Assembly: GCA_947631765.1 (NCBI GenBank)
Contig: CANRMP010000008.1
Coordinates: forward strand, 26,877 to 90,876
From: an uncultured Clostridia bacterium
Lineage (GTDB): Bacteria; Bacillota; Clostridia; Oscillospirales; CAG-272
DNA: 64,000 nt
Direction: 5' to 3'
In this document: positions 1 to 9,095 of the stretch, one piece after another
Position numbering within the stretch: the stretch's first letter is position 1
How the letters are laid out: each line of letters begins with the position of its first letter
Notes under the pieces: model-generated
Database searches by the model: none
What the model was told of the DNA's origin: nothing
What the model saw: the letters and a program-made list of their open reading frames with translations, nothing else
Made by a program: the position numbers and the translations under genes

Positions 1-1
1 T

Positions 2-289
2 TCGCCGACATATAGGCAGTACGTTTCCGTTGATCTAGACGCAGAAACAAAACAGCAGATCTTCATCCCGCGCGGCTTCGGACACGTCTGTATGTCGCTC
101 GTCGACGACACTGAGGTACAGTACAAGGTGGACGAGCTGTACTATCCCGAATACGACCGCGCGATAGCGTACAATGATCCGGACATCGACATAGATTGGG
201 GCGATATTGATCCCATCGTGTCGGTCAAGGACAGAAACGCGCCGCGCCTTTGCGACAGCGACGTGAATTTTGAATGGAGCGAACAATGA
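2..289 (+). CDS. rfbC: dTDP-4-dehydrorhamnose 3,5-epimerase, C-terminal part (cut by window edge)
   Basis: The reading frame is open from the window edge. It encodes the C-terminal half of an RmlC-type cupin epimerase, which acts on dTDP-4-keto-6-deoxyglucose in dTDP-deoxysugar synthesis. The cupin signature is seen as IFIPRGFGHVCMSL (about residues 20-33 of the fragment), followed by the typical tail in which YYPEYDRAIAYNDPDI carries the tyrosine-containing substrate loop and a DIDW motif. Typical family members are about 185 residues, so about half is missing upstream. Its stop codon overlaps the start of the next gene (ATGA), so the two are translationally coupled. rfbA and rfbB lie downstream in the same operon, which supports the assignment; no rfbD is visible in the window. 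Confidence 0.9.
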   Translation, partial: SPTYRQYVSVDLDAETKQQIFIPRGFGHVCMSLVDDTEVQYKVDELYYPEYDRAIAYNDPDIDIDWGDIDPIVSVKDRNAPRLCDSDVNFEWSEQ

Positions 290-1200
290 AAACAGCAGTA
301 GTTACCGGCGCGGGCGGGTTTATTGGCGGCGCGCTTACTGAGCTTTTGGTGGACAAGGGAGTGACCGTCTACGGCGTGGATATTTCAGAAAAAGCGCTCG
401 CACGGCACAGCGGAAAAGCAAATTTTCATCCGATCATCGCCGATTTTACGAAATACGGTCAACTTCACGAATTGCTCCCTAACGACGTCGATGTGTTTTA
501 TCATTTCGCATGGCAGGGCGTGTTCGGCAATGCATTTCGTGACCACCGACTTCAGCTTTCCAACGCCGCGAGCGCAGGGGACGCTGTCATCGAAGCGGTC
601 AAGATCGGATGCAAAAAATTTGTATTTGCGGGTACATACAACGAGCTGGAGGTCACGGATCATTTTGATATGAGCGGACGTCCGCCTCGATATACTTGCA
701 TATATTCCGCGGCAAAAACCGCCGCTGAGATTGTATGCAAGACAGTTGCCTCCAACTCTGGCATTGAATACAGCGCCGGACTTACAGTGATGGCATACGG
801 GGAAAATAACCGTTCAATGATGCTGGCAAACGTAATCTTGAAACAGCTTGTAAACGGGGAAAGTCCCCGACTCATCGAGGGAAATATCCCTTATGATATG
901 ATCTACATCGACGACATCGCCCGTGCATTTTATGCCATCGGTGAAAGCGGTGTAAATCTGAGAAGTTACTATGTCGGACACAGGAAACTCCGCACATTTC
1001 GTGAGTATGTGACAGAGATTGGGCAGATCGTCGCGCCGGACGTGCCTCTGCTGTTCGGAGCGTACCCGGACGACAACAGTAGCCGGAACTATGACAAGAT
1101 CGACCTCGACGCGCTCTGGCGCGACACGGGTTTTGAATGTAGCGCCGACTTCCGCGAGAGCATTCTCAAGACGGCGGCGTGGGTCAAAAACAATCTATAA
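286..1200 (+). CDS. NAD(P)-dependent sugar epimerase/dehydratase (extended SDR)
   Basis: This 304-residue protein is an extended short-chain dehydrogenase acting on a nucleotide sugar. The Rossmann glycine motif TGAGGFIGG lies at residues 6-14, and the catalytic YSAAK (Tyr and Lys of YxxxK) near residue 140. The start at 286 was chosen because it overlaps the previous stop as ATGA and leads straight into the first beta strand; an in-frame ATG 12 bases upstream would add only four residues. It sits between rfbC and glf. It is not a convincing RfbD, and the exact sugar cannot be told from sequence. It might reduce or epimerise the dTDP-4-keto sugar or another NDP-sugar used for the same surface glycan. 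Confidence 0.82.
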   Translation: MKTAVVTGAGGFIGGALTELLVDKGVTVYGVDISEKALARHSGKANFHPIIADFTKYGQLHELLPNDVDVFYHFAWQGVFGNAFRDHRLQLSNAASAGDAVIEAVKIGCKKFVFAGTYNELEVTDHFDMSGRPPRYTCIYSAAKTAAEIVCKTVASNSGIEYSAGLTVMAYGENNRSMMLANVILKQLVNGESPRLIEGNIPYDMIYIDDIARAFYAIGESGVNLRSYYVGHRKLRTFREYVTEIGQIVAPDVPLLFGAYPDDNSSRNYDKIDLDALWRDTGFECSADFRESILKTAAWVKNNL

Positions 1201-1218
1201 TGAAACGGAGACAAATTT

Positions 1219-2400
1219 ATGGGTAGGATCATTGTCGTGGGTACCGGCTTTTCGGGGAGCATACTCGCCCGCAGAATCGCCGAAGAATGCGGTCGCAAGG
1301 TCGAAGTCGTCGAAAAGCGTCCGCAGGTCGGCGGAAATATGTACGATGAATACGACGAGAACGGAATTCTCATTCAACGGTACGGACCGCACTTTCTGAA
1401 TACGAACAAGTATTGGATCATCGAATATCTGTCGAGGTACGCCGAACTGTTTCCCCACGACACGCATCTTTTGAGCTTCATCGACGGAGAATATGTCCAG
1501 CTTCCGTTCAATTTCCGTACAATGCAGCAGCTTGTCGGCGCGAAAAAATCCGAATCGCTGCTTGCAAAGCTACGCGAAAAATTCAAAGGACGCGACCGTG
1601 TGCCCATCTTTGAACTGGTGGACAGCGATGACGAGGACATCCGTGCCTATGGAAATCTCCTGTTTGAGAAAGCGTACCGCACCTATACCGCGAAACAGTG
1701 GGGACTCCAGCCGGAGGAGATCGACAAAAGCGTGCTGGAGCGCGTCCCTATGGCGATGAGTTTCGACGCGCGGTATCTGAACAAGGATTTTCAGTACCTC
1801 CCGAAAAAGGGTTACACAGAAATATTCCGAAAACTGCTCGACCACCCGAACATCACGGTCACGCTGAACACCGACGCGCTCGCTCACATTCGTTTCAATG
1901 ACGAACAGCACCTCATCACCTACGACGGCGACGCGGTGGAGTTGCTCGTTTTCACCGGGAACATCGACGAACTGTTCGGATTAAAATATGGCCGCCTGCC
2001 GTATCGTTCCCTCGACATCCGTTATACCTACGAAAACAAAAAAAGCATTCTGCCGGAGGAGATCATCTCCTATCCGCAGGCGTCGGGTTACACCAGAAGC
2101 ACCGAGTACAAAAAATTCACTTACGGGCTCGATCAGGACATCCCCGTCTCGATGATCGCGACAGAGTACCCGCTCGAATACGATCCCGACGACGAAAAGG
2201 CGAAGATTCCGTATTATCCCGTCTTGACCGAGGACAGCCAGAAGCGCTACAAAATGTATCTTGAAGAAGTGGATCAATACGGCAACATTGTCCTATGCGG
2301 GCGTCTGGCGGAATTCAAGTATTACAATATGGACGTGTGTATTGAACACGCCTTTGAAAAATTCAATGACATCAAACACCGATTGGAGGACGCAAAATGA
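1219..2400 (+). CDS. glf: UDP-galactopyranose mutase
   Basis: This flavoenzyme interconverts UDP-galactopyranose and UDP-galactofuranose, the donor for galactofuranose in surface glycans. The 393-residue length is normal. An FAD-binding [16 protein letters not shown] motif starts at residue 5. It is followed by the family hallmarks [14 protein letters not shown] and [10 protein letters not shown], and by [13 protein letters not shown] near residue 155, typical of Glf. The C-terminal part keeps the conserved [21 protein letters not shown] segment, split here at the CGRL turn. The stop overlaps the rfbA start by four bases (ATGA), so it is within one operon. Its presence implies a galactofuranose-containing polymer; a galactofuranosyltransferase must lie outside the window. 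Confidence 0.95.
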   Translation: MGRIIVVGTGFSGSILARRIAEECGRKVEVVEKRPQVGGNMYDEYDENGILIQRYGPHFLNTNKYWIIEYLSRYAELFPHDTHLLSFIDGEYVQLPFNFRTMQQLVGAKKSESLLAKLREKFKGRDRVPIFELVDSDDEDIRAYGNLLFEKAYRTYTAKQWGLQPEEIDKSVLERVPMAMSFDARYLNKDFQYLPKKGYTEIFRKLLDHPNITVTLNTDALAHIRFNDEQHLITYDGDAVELLVFTGNIDELFGLKYGRLPYRSLDIRYTYENKKSILPEEIISYPQASGYTRSTEYKKFTYGLDQDIPVSMIATEYPLEYDPDDEKAKIPYYPVLTEDSQKRYKMYLEEVDQYGNIVLCGRLAEFKYYNMDVCIEHAFEKFNDIKHRLEDAK

Positions 2401-3278
2401 AAGGCATTATCTTAGCCGGAGGGAAGGGAACAAGGCTCTACCCGAACACGATCTCCGTGTCCAAACAACTTCTTCCTATCTACGACAAACCGCTCATCTA
2501 TTACCCGCTGTCCACGTTGTTGCTGGCCGGCATCCGCGACGTTCTTGTCATCTCGACCCCGCAGGACATCGGCAACTACCAAAACCTGCTTGGCGACGGC
2601 AGTCGGATCGGGATAGACATTACATATGCCGTGCAGGACAAGCCCCGTGGACTGGCCGACGCGTTCATCCTCGGCGAAACCTTCATCGGCGGCGACAGCG
2701 TATGTCTGGTGCTGGGCGATAACGTGTTCTACGGGCAGTATTTCTCCTCCGTTCTGTGGAAAGCCCAGGAACAGGCAGAATCCACCGGCGCGGCGATCTT
2801 CGGCTACCCCGTGAAAAACCCCGAAGCCTTCGGCGTGGTGGAATTCGACAGCGACAACAAGGTCATATCCATCGAAGAAAAGCCGGAACACCCGAAGTCC
2901 AACTATGCTGTTCCGGGGCTGTATTTTTACAACAACGATGTGGTGGAGATCGCGAAGAACGTCAAGCCGTCCGCCCGCGGAGAGATCGAGATCACGTCGA
3001 TCAACAACGAATACCTCCGCCGTGGACAGCTTTGCGTCACGCTTATGGGGCGCGGTATGGTGTGGCTCGACACCGGCTCGCCCAAGGGGATGCACAAGGC
3101 CAGCGGCTTTGTCAAAACCGTGCAGGAAATGCAGGGGTTCTACATCTCGTGCATCGAAGAGATCGCGTGGCGGCAGGGATTCATCGACCGTGAACAACTG
3201 CGCCGGTGCGGAGAGGAACTGAGAATGACGGAATACGGACAGTATCTGCTGTCGCTCGCGGAGGAGGAAAAAGCATGA
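2397..3278 (+). CDS. rfbA: glucose-1-phosphate thymidylyltransferase
   Basis: This enzyme makes dTDP-glucose from dTTP and glucose-1-phosphate, the first step of the dTDP-deoxysugar pathway. The N-terminal nucleotide-binding motif [11 protein letters not shown] is intact, followed by [17 protein letters not shown] and, near residue 107, [10 protein letters not shown] with the metal-binding Asp. At 293 residues it matches the usual length. It overlaps glf upstream and rfbB downstream by four bases each, a tight translational coupling typical of this operon. Confidence 0.96.
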   Translation: MKGIILAGGKGTRLYPNTISVSKQLLPIYDKPLIYYPLSTLLLAGIRDVLVISTPQDIGNYQNLLGDGSRIGIDITYAVQDKPRGLADAFILGETFIGGDSVCLVLGDNVFYGQYFSSVLWKAQEQAESTGAAIFGYPVKNPEAFGVVEFDSDNKVISIEEKPEHPKSNYAVPGLYFYNNDVVEIAKNVKPSARGEIEITSINNEYLRRGQLCVTLMGRGMVWLDTGSPKGMHKASGFVKTVQEMQGFYISCIEEIAWRQGFIDREQLRRCGEELRMTEYGQYLLSLAEEEKA

Positions 3279-4294
3279 CCATCATCGTCACCGGAGGAGC
3301 GGGTTTCATCGGCTCCAATTTTATCTTTCATTTATTGAAAAAATATCCGGATTACCGCGTGATTTGTCTTGACAAGCTGACCTACGCGGGCAATCTGTCT
3401 ACCCTTGCGTCGGTCATGGATAAGTCGAACTTTCGCTTTGTGAAGCTGGATATATGTGACCGCGAAGGTGTGTACAAGCTGTTCGAGGAAGAACATCCCG
3501 ACGTCGTGGTCAATTTCGCGGCGGAGAGCCACGTTGACCGTTCCATCGAGAATCCGGAGGTATTCCTGCAAACCAATATCCTCGGCACGCAGGTGCTGAT
3601 GGACGCCTGCCGCAAGTTTGGTATCACGCGTTACCATCAAGTCAGCACCGACGAAGTCTACGGCGACCTGCCGCTGGATCGCCCCGATCTGTTCTTCACC
3701 GAGGAAACGCCGATTCACACGTCAAGCCCGTACAGCGCGTCGAAGGCATCCGCCGATCTGCTCGTGCTGGCCTACCACCGCACCTACGGCCTGCCCGTGA
3801 CGATTTCCCGTTGCTCGAACAATTACGGGCCGTACCACTTCCCGGAGAAGTTGATCCCGCTGATGATCGCCAACTGCCTGAATGACAAGCCGCTACCTGT
3901 TTACGGCAAAGGCGAGAACGTCCGCGACTGGCTGTACGTCGAGGATCACTGCAAGGCGATCGACCTGATTATCCACAAGGGTCGCGTCGGCGAAATCTAT
4001 AACGTCGGCGGCCACAATGAGATGAGGAACATCGACATTGTGAGGCTGATCTGCCGCAAACTTGGCAAGCCGGAGAGCCTGATTACCTTCGTTACCGACC
4101 GCAAGGGGCATGATATGCGCTATGCGATTGATCCGACCAAAATCCACACCGAACTCGGCTGGCTACCGGAGACGAGGTTTGAGGACGGGATTCAAAAGAC
4201 GATAGATTGGTATCTTGCCAACCGCGAATGGTGGGAAACGATCATCAGCGGGGAGTACCAGAACTACTATGAAAAGATGTATGGGAATCGGTAG
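3275..4294 (+). CDS. rfbB: dTDP-glucose 4,6-dehydratase
   Basis: This enzyme converts dTDP-glucose to dTDP-4-keto-6-deoxyglucose with bound NAD. The glycine motif [12 protein letters not shown] is at residues 5-16, and the catalytic Tyr/Lys pair is in YSASKASAD around residue 160, preceded by the STDEVYGDL segment that carries the dehydratase Asp-Glu dyad. The 339-residue length is normal. An upstream in-frame ATG exists, but the start at 3275 (ATGA overlap with rfbA, after GAGGAGG) leads directly into the Rossmann strand and is preferred. This is the last sugar gene before the leader-peptide remnant. Confidence 0.96.
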   Translation: MTIIVTGGAGFIGSNFIFHLLKKYPDYRVICLDKLTYAGNLSTLASVMDKSNFRFVKLDICDREGVYKLFEEEHPDVVVNFAAESHVDRSIENPEVFLQTNILGTQVLMDACRKFGITRYHQVSTDEVYGDLPLDRPDLFFTEETPIHTSSPYSASKASADLLVLAYHRTYGLPVTISRCSNNYGPYHFPEKLIPLMIANCLNDKPLPVYGKGENVRDWLYVEDHCKAIDLIIHKGRVGEIYNVGGHNEMRNIDIVRLICRKLGKPESLITFVTDRKGHDMRYAIDPTKIHTELGWLPETRFEDGIQKTIDWYLANREWWETIISGEYQNYYEKMYGNR

Positions 4295-4339
4295 AACGGT
4301 GGCGGTTTAGACATTAACCATAACCAAGGAGGGCTTTCC

Positions 4340-4450
4340 ATGATTCCAACCACAGACGACGGCGATTTCCTCACCATCCCACGCCAAACCCTCGACAAAT
4401 CTCCGCAGGACGTCCGAGCGTACTGGACGCCGGAGCGAAAGAAAACGTAG
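4340..4450 (+). pseudogene. solitary 36-residue copy of the protease N-terminal leader
   Basis: This short frame has its own strong ribosome binding site (AAGGAGGG, 8 bases before ATG) and ends at TAG after 36 codons. Its product matches the first 36 residues of the protease at 9096-9935 at 28 positions, including the core QTLDKSPQDVR and YWTPERKK. The bases around the ribosome binding site also resemble those before 9096. Homology stops abruptly after the AAGAAAA run, where the protease continues but this copy meets a stop. It is either the 5' scrap of a third protease gene, left when the phosphonate genes were inserted, or a free-standing leader peptide gene. I favour the scrap. Confidence 0.7.
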
Positions 4451-4611
4451 ATAGGGGCGCATTTCAAAATCCCATATATTATCCGTGATTCAATATCCAT
4501 GAAAGCATAAAAATGCCGTACTTGAAACTGGGTATGATGAACAATAGTGATTTTCTGAATGGTTTTGAATTATCAAGATTATTGATCAAAAAAAGAGAAG
4601 AAAGGTATGAT

Positions 4612-6618
4612 ATGAAAGTTTTAATTCTCAACTCTGGTCTCGGCTCCCGTATGGGAGTTCTCACCTCGGAACACCCGAAGTGCATGACCGAAATTTCATC
4701 AAGCGAAACAATTCTGTCCCGGCAGCTCAGGCAACTTGCCGATGCCGGGATAGAAGAGGTAATAATCACAACCGGATATTACGACAGTATACTCGTGAAT
4801 TACTGCAACTTGCTTGAGCTGCCGCTACATATCACCTTTGTAAAGAATCCGCATTACGACAAGACCAACTACATTTACAGCATCTACTGCGCAAGGGAGT
4901 ACCTTGACGACGACGTCATTCTTCTGCACGGCGATCTAGTGCTTGAAAACGAAGTCCTCGACCGTGTCGTCGGCTCGGCGACTTCCTGCATGACCGTGTC
5001 CTCCACGCTTCCTCTGCCGGAAAAGGATTTCAAGGCCAGAGTGGTGGACGGCAAAGTGATGCAGGTTGGCGTGGACATCTTCAATGAAGCGATGGGGGCA
5101 CAGCCGCTCTATAAACTGAAGAGGGAAGATTGGAAAATCTGGCTGGACAAGATCGTGGAGTTCTGCGAAAACGGCAGGCGGAACGTCTATGCCGAAAATG
5201 CGCTGAACGAGCTGGACGGCGGAGCGAATATTACGGCGCTGGACGTCGGGAATCTCCTCTGCGCCGAGATCGACAACCCGGAGGATCTGGCGGTCGTGAG
5301 CGCAAGGCTCAAAGAGATCGAATCCCGCACCGTGTATATGTGTTTCTCGACCGACATCATCCACGGAGGACATATTTCGATCATCAAAAAAGCCCAGCGG
5401 CTGGGGAAACTGATCATCGGCGTACTCTCCGACGAGGCGGTGACTTCGTATAAGCGTTTCCCGCTTGTGCCGGCAAGGGAGAGGAAGAAACTCTTCGCCA
5501 ATATCGCTGGAGTGTATAGGGTCGTCGATCAGGAGACGCTTTCCTATGCCGCCAACCTTGAAAAGTATAAGCCGGATATTGTCGTCCACGGCGACGATTG
5601 GGCGACGGGGTTCCAGCGTCCCATCCGCGACGAAGTGACGTCCATTCTTGCGTCATACGGCGGGCGGTTGGTGGAATTCCCCTATTCGGATCAACCGGAG
5701 TACAAGGCGATGGAGGATCGGGCAAGGACCGAACTCTCTCTGCCCGACGTTCGCCGCGCAAGGCTGAAAAAGGCCATGGAGATGAAGGGTCTTGTCACCG
5801 CCATGGAGGCGCACAGCGGTATAACGGGTCTTATCGTAGAAAAAACCGTCGTACACGAGGACGGCGGATCGAGACAGTTTGACGCCATGTGGGTCAGTTC
5901 CCTCTGCGACTCCACCGCCAAGGGCAAGCCGGACATCGAATTGGTGGACATGACCAGCCGTTTCCGCACGATCGACGACATCATGGAAGTCACCACCAAG
6001 CCCATCATCTTCGACGGCGACACGGGAGGACTGACCGAGCATTTTGTCTACACCGTCCGCACCCTTGAGCGCATGGGCGTGTCCATGGTCATCATTGAGG
6101 ACAAGACCGGGCTTAAGAAGAACAGCCTTTTCGGCACCGAGGTTCAGCAGACGCAGGACAGTATCGAGAATTTCAGCGCTAAGATTGCCGCAGGCAAAAA
6201 GGCACAGAAAACTAAGGATTTTATGATCTGCGCCCGCATCGAAAGCCTGATTCTCGAACGGGGGATGGAGGACGCGCTCACCCGCGCCTTTGCGTTTGTC
6301 AAGGCGGGCGCCGACGCCATCATGATCCACAGCCGCAAGAAAGATCCCGGCGAGATCAAGGAGTTTATTGTTAAGTTCCGTGAGCAAGATAAAACAACCC
6401 CAATCGTGTTAGTTCCCACATCTTTCAATACGGTATACGAGGAAGAGTGGAAACAGCTTGGAGCAAATATCATCATATATGCCAATCAGCTGACGCGGAC
6501 AGGCTTCCCGGCCATGCAGGACGCGGCTGAAACGATTCTTCGCACCCACAGGGCCAAGGAATGTGATGATAAGTGCATGAGTATCAAGGACATCATCACG
6601 CTGATCCCCGAAGAATGA
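4612..6618 (+). CDS. pepM: triple fusion: NTP transferase + cytidylyltransferase + phosphoenolpyruvate mutase
   Basis: This 668-residue protein has three domains. Residues 1-235 are a MobA/RfbA-like nucleotidyltransferase (LNSGLGSRMG at 6-15, LLHGDLVLE near 102). Residues 243-375 are a glycerol-3-phosphate-cytidylyltransferase-like domain with HGGH at 251-254. Residues 388-655 are PEP mutase, with the Mg-binding DGDTGG at 468-473 and the diagnostic EDKTGLKKNS at 496-505, an exact fit to the PEP mutase pattern EDKxxxKxNS. PEP mutase makes phosphonopyruvate, the entry to C-P bond synthesis; the first domain probably activates a phosphonate with a nucleotide for transfer to a glycan. The start at 4612 was chosen for GAAAGG six bases upstream; an earlier ATG at 4513 would add 33 unlikely residues. 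Confidence 0.92.
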   Translation: MKVLILNSGLGSRMGVLTSEHPKCMTEISSSETILSRQLRQLADAGIEEVIITTGYYDSILVNYCNLLELPLHITFVKNPHYDKTNYIYSIYCAREYLDDDVILLHGDLVLENEVLDRVVGSATSCMTVSSTLPLPEKDFKARVVDGKVMQVGVDIFNEAMGAQPLYKLKREDWKIWLDKIVEFCENGRRNVYAENALNELDGGANITALDVGNLLCAEIDNPEDLAVVSARLKEIESRTVYMCFSTDIIHGGHISIIKKAQRLGKLIIGVLSDEAVTSYKRFPLVPARERKKLFANIAGVYRVVDQETLSYAANLEKYKPDIVVHGDDWATGFQRPIRDEVTSILASYGGRLVEFPYSDQPEYKAMEDRARTELSLPDVRRARLKKAMEMKGLVTAMEAHSGITGLIVEKTVVHEDGGSRQFDAMWVSSLCDSTAKGKPDIELVDMTSRFRTIDDIMEVTTKPIIFDGDTGGLTEHFVYTVRTLERMGVSMVIIEDKTGLKKNSLFGTEVQQTQDSIENFSAKIAAGKKAQKTKDFMICARIESLILERGMEDALTRAFAFVKAGADAIMIHSRKKDPGEIKEFIVKFREQDKTTPIVLVPTSFNTVYEEEWKQLGANIIIYANQLTRTGFPAMQDAAETILRTHRAKECDDKCMSIKDIITLIPEE

Positions 6619-6629
6619 GAGGCGCCCCG

Positions 6630-7742
6630 ATGGAGCAAAGAACTCTGACCGACTACACACAATTGCATATCTGGCTTCAAGAAAACGCCAGCAAGACGGT
6701 TCTTCTCGTCTGCGACGATTCGATCCGATATATGGACCTGTTCAATCAGTACTTGAAGCGGGCGGAAAAAACGGGGATGAAGATCATCCCTTTCAAGGAT
6801 TTTCAGCCGAATCCGCAGTATGAGAGCGTCCTGCGGGGAATCGAACTCTTCCGCCGGGAGCGTTGCGATTCGATCATCGCCGTTGGCGGCGGCTCCGCCA
6901 TGGACGTCGCCAAATGTATAAAGGCTTATGCAAATATGAGCGGCAACGGGGAGAATGGAGAATATCTGAAACAGGAGATCGTTCCCAATGCCATCCCGTT
7001 TTTGGCAATACCCACCACCGCCGGAACGGGTTCGGAAGCCACGCGATATGCTGTGATCTATTTCGACGGCAAAAAGCAGAGTATAACGAGCGACACCCTT
7101 ATTCCGCAAACGGTGCTGATGAATCCGGATGTCCTGAAAACGCTCCCTATGTACCAGAGAAAATCAACCATGATGGACGCGCTCTGCCACGCCGTCGAAT
7201 CGTTCTGGTCGGTCAACAGCACAGAGGAGAGCCGGGAATACAGCAGGGAAGCCATCCAAGGCGTTCTTGCCCATATGAACGGCTATCTTAACAATACCGA
7301 GGAAGGCAACGCCGGAATGTTGATGGCGGCGCATACGGCGGGAAAGGCGATCAACGTCACGCAAACCACGGCGGGTCATGCTATGTGCTACAAACTGACC
7401 GGCCTTTTCGGAATTGCCCACGGTCACGCCGCCATCCTGTGCGATCGGATTCTGTACCCTTGGATGATCGAGAACACGGATAAGTGTGTTGACCCCAGAG
7501 GAAAGGAATACCTGATCCGTACATTGGACGGGATCGCTCGTGCGATGGGCTGTGTTGATGCAAGGACGGGCGCGAAGAAACTTCAGGAGATATTTTTGTC
7601 GCTGGGTTTGGAAGTCCCGGAAGCATCGGACGAACAATTTTGCGAGCTTACCGTATCCGTGAATCCTGTGCGCTTAAAGAATCATCCTATTGCACTGGAC
7701 GAAGCGACAATCAATGAACTTTATCATGAAATATTGAGGTAG
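6630..7742 (+). CDS. iron-containing alcohol dehydrogenase, probable phosphonoacetaldehyde reductase
   Basis: This 370-residue group III (iron) alcohol dehydrogenase has the NAD-binding GGGSAMDVAK near residue 86, TTAGTGSEAT near 129, and metal-ligand histidines in HAVESFW (about 187) and in the GHAMCYKL...AHGHAA stretch (about 250-266). It lies between PEP mutase and phosphonopyruvate decarboxylase, so the expected substrate is phosphonoacetaldehyde, reduced to 2-hydroxyethylphosphonate. No 2-aminoethylphosphonate transaminase is present, which favours the hydroxy branch. The start at 6630 is preceded by GAGAGG at good spacing; an ATG at 6615 that overlaps the previous stop is an alternative adding five residues. 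The substrate is inferred from context. Confidence 0.85.
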   Translation: MEQRTLTDYTQLHIWLQENASKTVLLVCDDSIRYMDLFNQYLKRAEKTGMKIIPFKDFQPNPQYESVLRGIELFRRERCDSIIAVGGGSAMDVAKCIKAYANMSGNGENGEYLKQEIVPNAIPFLAIPTTAGTGSEATRYAVIYFDGKKQSITSDTLIPQTVLMNPDVLKTLPMYQRKSTMMDALCHAVESFWSVNSTEESREYSREAIQGVLAHMNGYLNNTEEGNAGMLMAAHTAGKAINVTQTTAGHAMCYKLTGLFGIAHGHAAILCDRILYPWMIENTDKCVDPRGKEYLIRTLDGIARAMGCVDARTGAKKLQEIFLSLGLEVPEASDEQFCELTVSVNPVRLKNHPIALDEATINELYHEILR

Positions 7743-7747
7743 ACACC

Positions 7748-8860
7748 ATGAAAGTCGAAACACTCATTCAAACCGTCGGCTCCGACTTCTATTCCGGCGT
7801 TCCGGACAGCCAACTCTGCGCCCTGTGCGACTACTTGATTGACAAATACGGCACCAATCCGGCGCACCACGTCATCGCCGCCAACGAGGGCAACGCGGTC
7901 GCGCTTGCCGCAGGTTATCATCTCGCAACGGGCAAAGTGCCTGTTGTATATATGCAGAACTCCGGCGAGGGCAACATCATCAATCCTGTAGCAAGCCTGA
8001 TGAACGACAAAGTTTACGCGATCCCCTGTGTGTTCATCGTCGGCTGGCGGGGCGAACCCGGCGTCCACGATGAGCCGCAGCATATCTACCAGGGCGAAGT
8101 TACACTCAAACTGTTGGAAGATATGGATATAGCCCATTTTGTCATCTCAAAAGACACGACCGAGGACGAACTCGCCGCGAAAATGGCGGACTTTCGCACG
8201 ATCCTCGCCGCTGGCAAGCAGGTGGCGTTCGTCGTGAGAAAGGGCACTCTGGAATTTGACGGCAAGGTGAAATATGAGAATTCCAACACCATGACCCGCG
8301 AGGAGATCATCCGGCATATCGTCGAGCATACCGGCGATGACCCCATCGTTTCCACCACCGGCAAGGCCAGCCGGGAACTTTTTGAGATAAGAGAAGCGCG
8401 CGGTGAGGGCCACGAAAAAGACTTTCTGACCGTCGGTTCTATGGGTCATGCGTCCTCAATTTCGCTTGGAATTGCCGTTCAAAAGCCGGACAAGCGAATC
8501 TGGATCATCGACGGCGACGGAGCCGCCCTCATGCACATGGGTGCGATGGCGGTGATCGGCGCGAACGCACCGAAGAATATCGTCCACATCATCATCAACA
8601 ACGGCGCGCACGAAACGGTGGGCGGTATGCCGACGGTGGTCGGAAAGATCGATCTCGTCGCGATTGCCAAGGGATGTGGATATCCAAATGCAGTGAGCGT
8701 TGCCTGCTTCAAAGACCTCGACGCCGTTCTCGAATCTGCAAAGCATAATAACGAGCTCGCGTTTATAGAGGTCAAATCCTCAATCGGCGCCCGTTCAAAT
8801 CTCGGTCGCCCAACAACAACGACCAAGGAGAATAAAGATAGCTTTGTTAGGTATATATAA
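7748..8860 (+). CDS. aepY: phosphonopyruvate decarboxylase
   Basis: This thiamine-diphosphate enzyme decarboxylates phosphonopyruvate to phosphonoacetaldehyde, the irreversible step that pulls the unfavourable PEP mutase reaction forward. The 370-residue length fits the family. The N-terminal part has the GVPDSQLC opening and the ThDP-activating glutamate in NEGNAVALAAGYHL. The C-terminal ThDP/Mg motif runs from GDGAALMHMG (about residue 257) to IINNGAHETVGG. It follows the dehydrogenase by five bases, so the three phosphonate genes form one transcription unit ending here. Confidence 0.93.
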   Translation: MKVETLIQTVGSDFYSGVPDSQLCALCDYLIDKYGTNPAHHVIAANEGNAVALAAGYHLATGKVPVVYMQNSGEGNIINPVASLMNDKVYAIPCVFIVGWRGEPGVHDEPQHIYQGEVTLKLLEDMDIAHFVISKDTTEDELAAKMADFRTILAAGKQVAFVVRKGTLEFDGKVKYENSNTMTREEIIRHIVEHTGDDPIVSTTGKASRELFEIREARGEGHEKDFLTVGSMGHASSISLGIAVQKPDKRIWIIDGDGAALMHMGAMAVIGANAPKNIVHIIINNGAHETVGGMPTVVGKIDLVAIAKGCGYPNAVSVACFKDLDAVLESAKHNNELAFIEVKSSIGARSNLGRPTTTTKENKDSFVRYI

Positions 8861-8945
8861 TTTAGATTTCAATTATTTGAGAAAATAGTGCGTAAGTATC
8901 AAGCTTTCAGTTGTTGCTCCACTTATCGCAAATCCCACGAGAAAA

Positions 8946-8987
8946 AATTTGCACAAGGAAAATTTGCACAAAAGCAAAATTTTTTGC
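8946..8987. repeat. short direct repeat and A/T hairpin after the phosphonate genes
   Basis: AAATTTGCACAA occurs twice about 16 bases apart, followed by GCAAAATTTTTTGC, which can fold into a small hairpin with a T run. It lies between the phosphonate operon and the protease promoter and may act as a weak terminator or as a junction scar. Confidence 0.35.
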
Positions 8988-8995
8988 CTAAGGTA

Positions 8996-9024
8996 TTGAC
9001 TTAACGGAGGGCATGGTGTAAAAT
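8996..9024 (+). promoter_or_regulatory. sigma-A-type promoter for the protease operon
   Basis: TTGACT (8996-9001), a 17-base spacer and TAAAAT (9019-9024) make a near-consensus promoter about 70 bases before the first protease start. It shows that the protease genes are transcribed separately from the phosphonate genes. Confidence 0.75.
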
Positions 9025-9095
9025 AAAACTAAGAAAAGAAGATTCGGTCTTTAATATTTGGAAAAATGTAAACTCACAGTAAAGGAGGGCTTGTA

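Noticed and set aside
2412..3197. 261-codon open frame on the minus strand opposite rfbA
   Set aside because: It is antisense to a clear rfbA gene, has no ribosome binding site or family motif, and results from G+C-rich third positions.
4936..6387. Long minus-strand open frames opposite the PEP mutase fusion
   Set aside because: They have no motifs or start signals, and the plus-strand gene has three recognised domains across the same bases.
8946..8987. CRISPR-like direct repeats before the protease promoter
   Set aside because: Only two 12-base repeats with a 4-base gap; no array. No CRISPR array was seen anywhere in the window.
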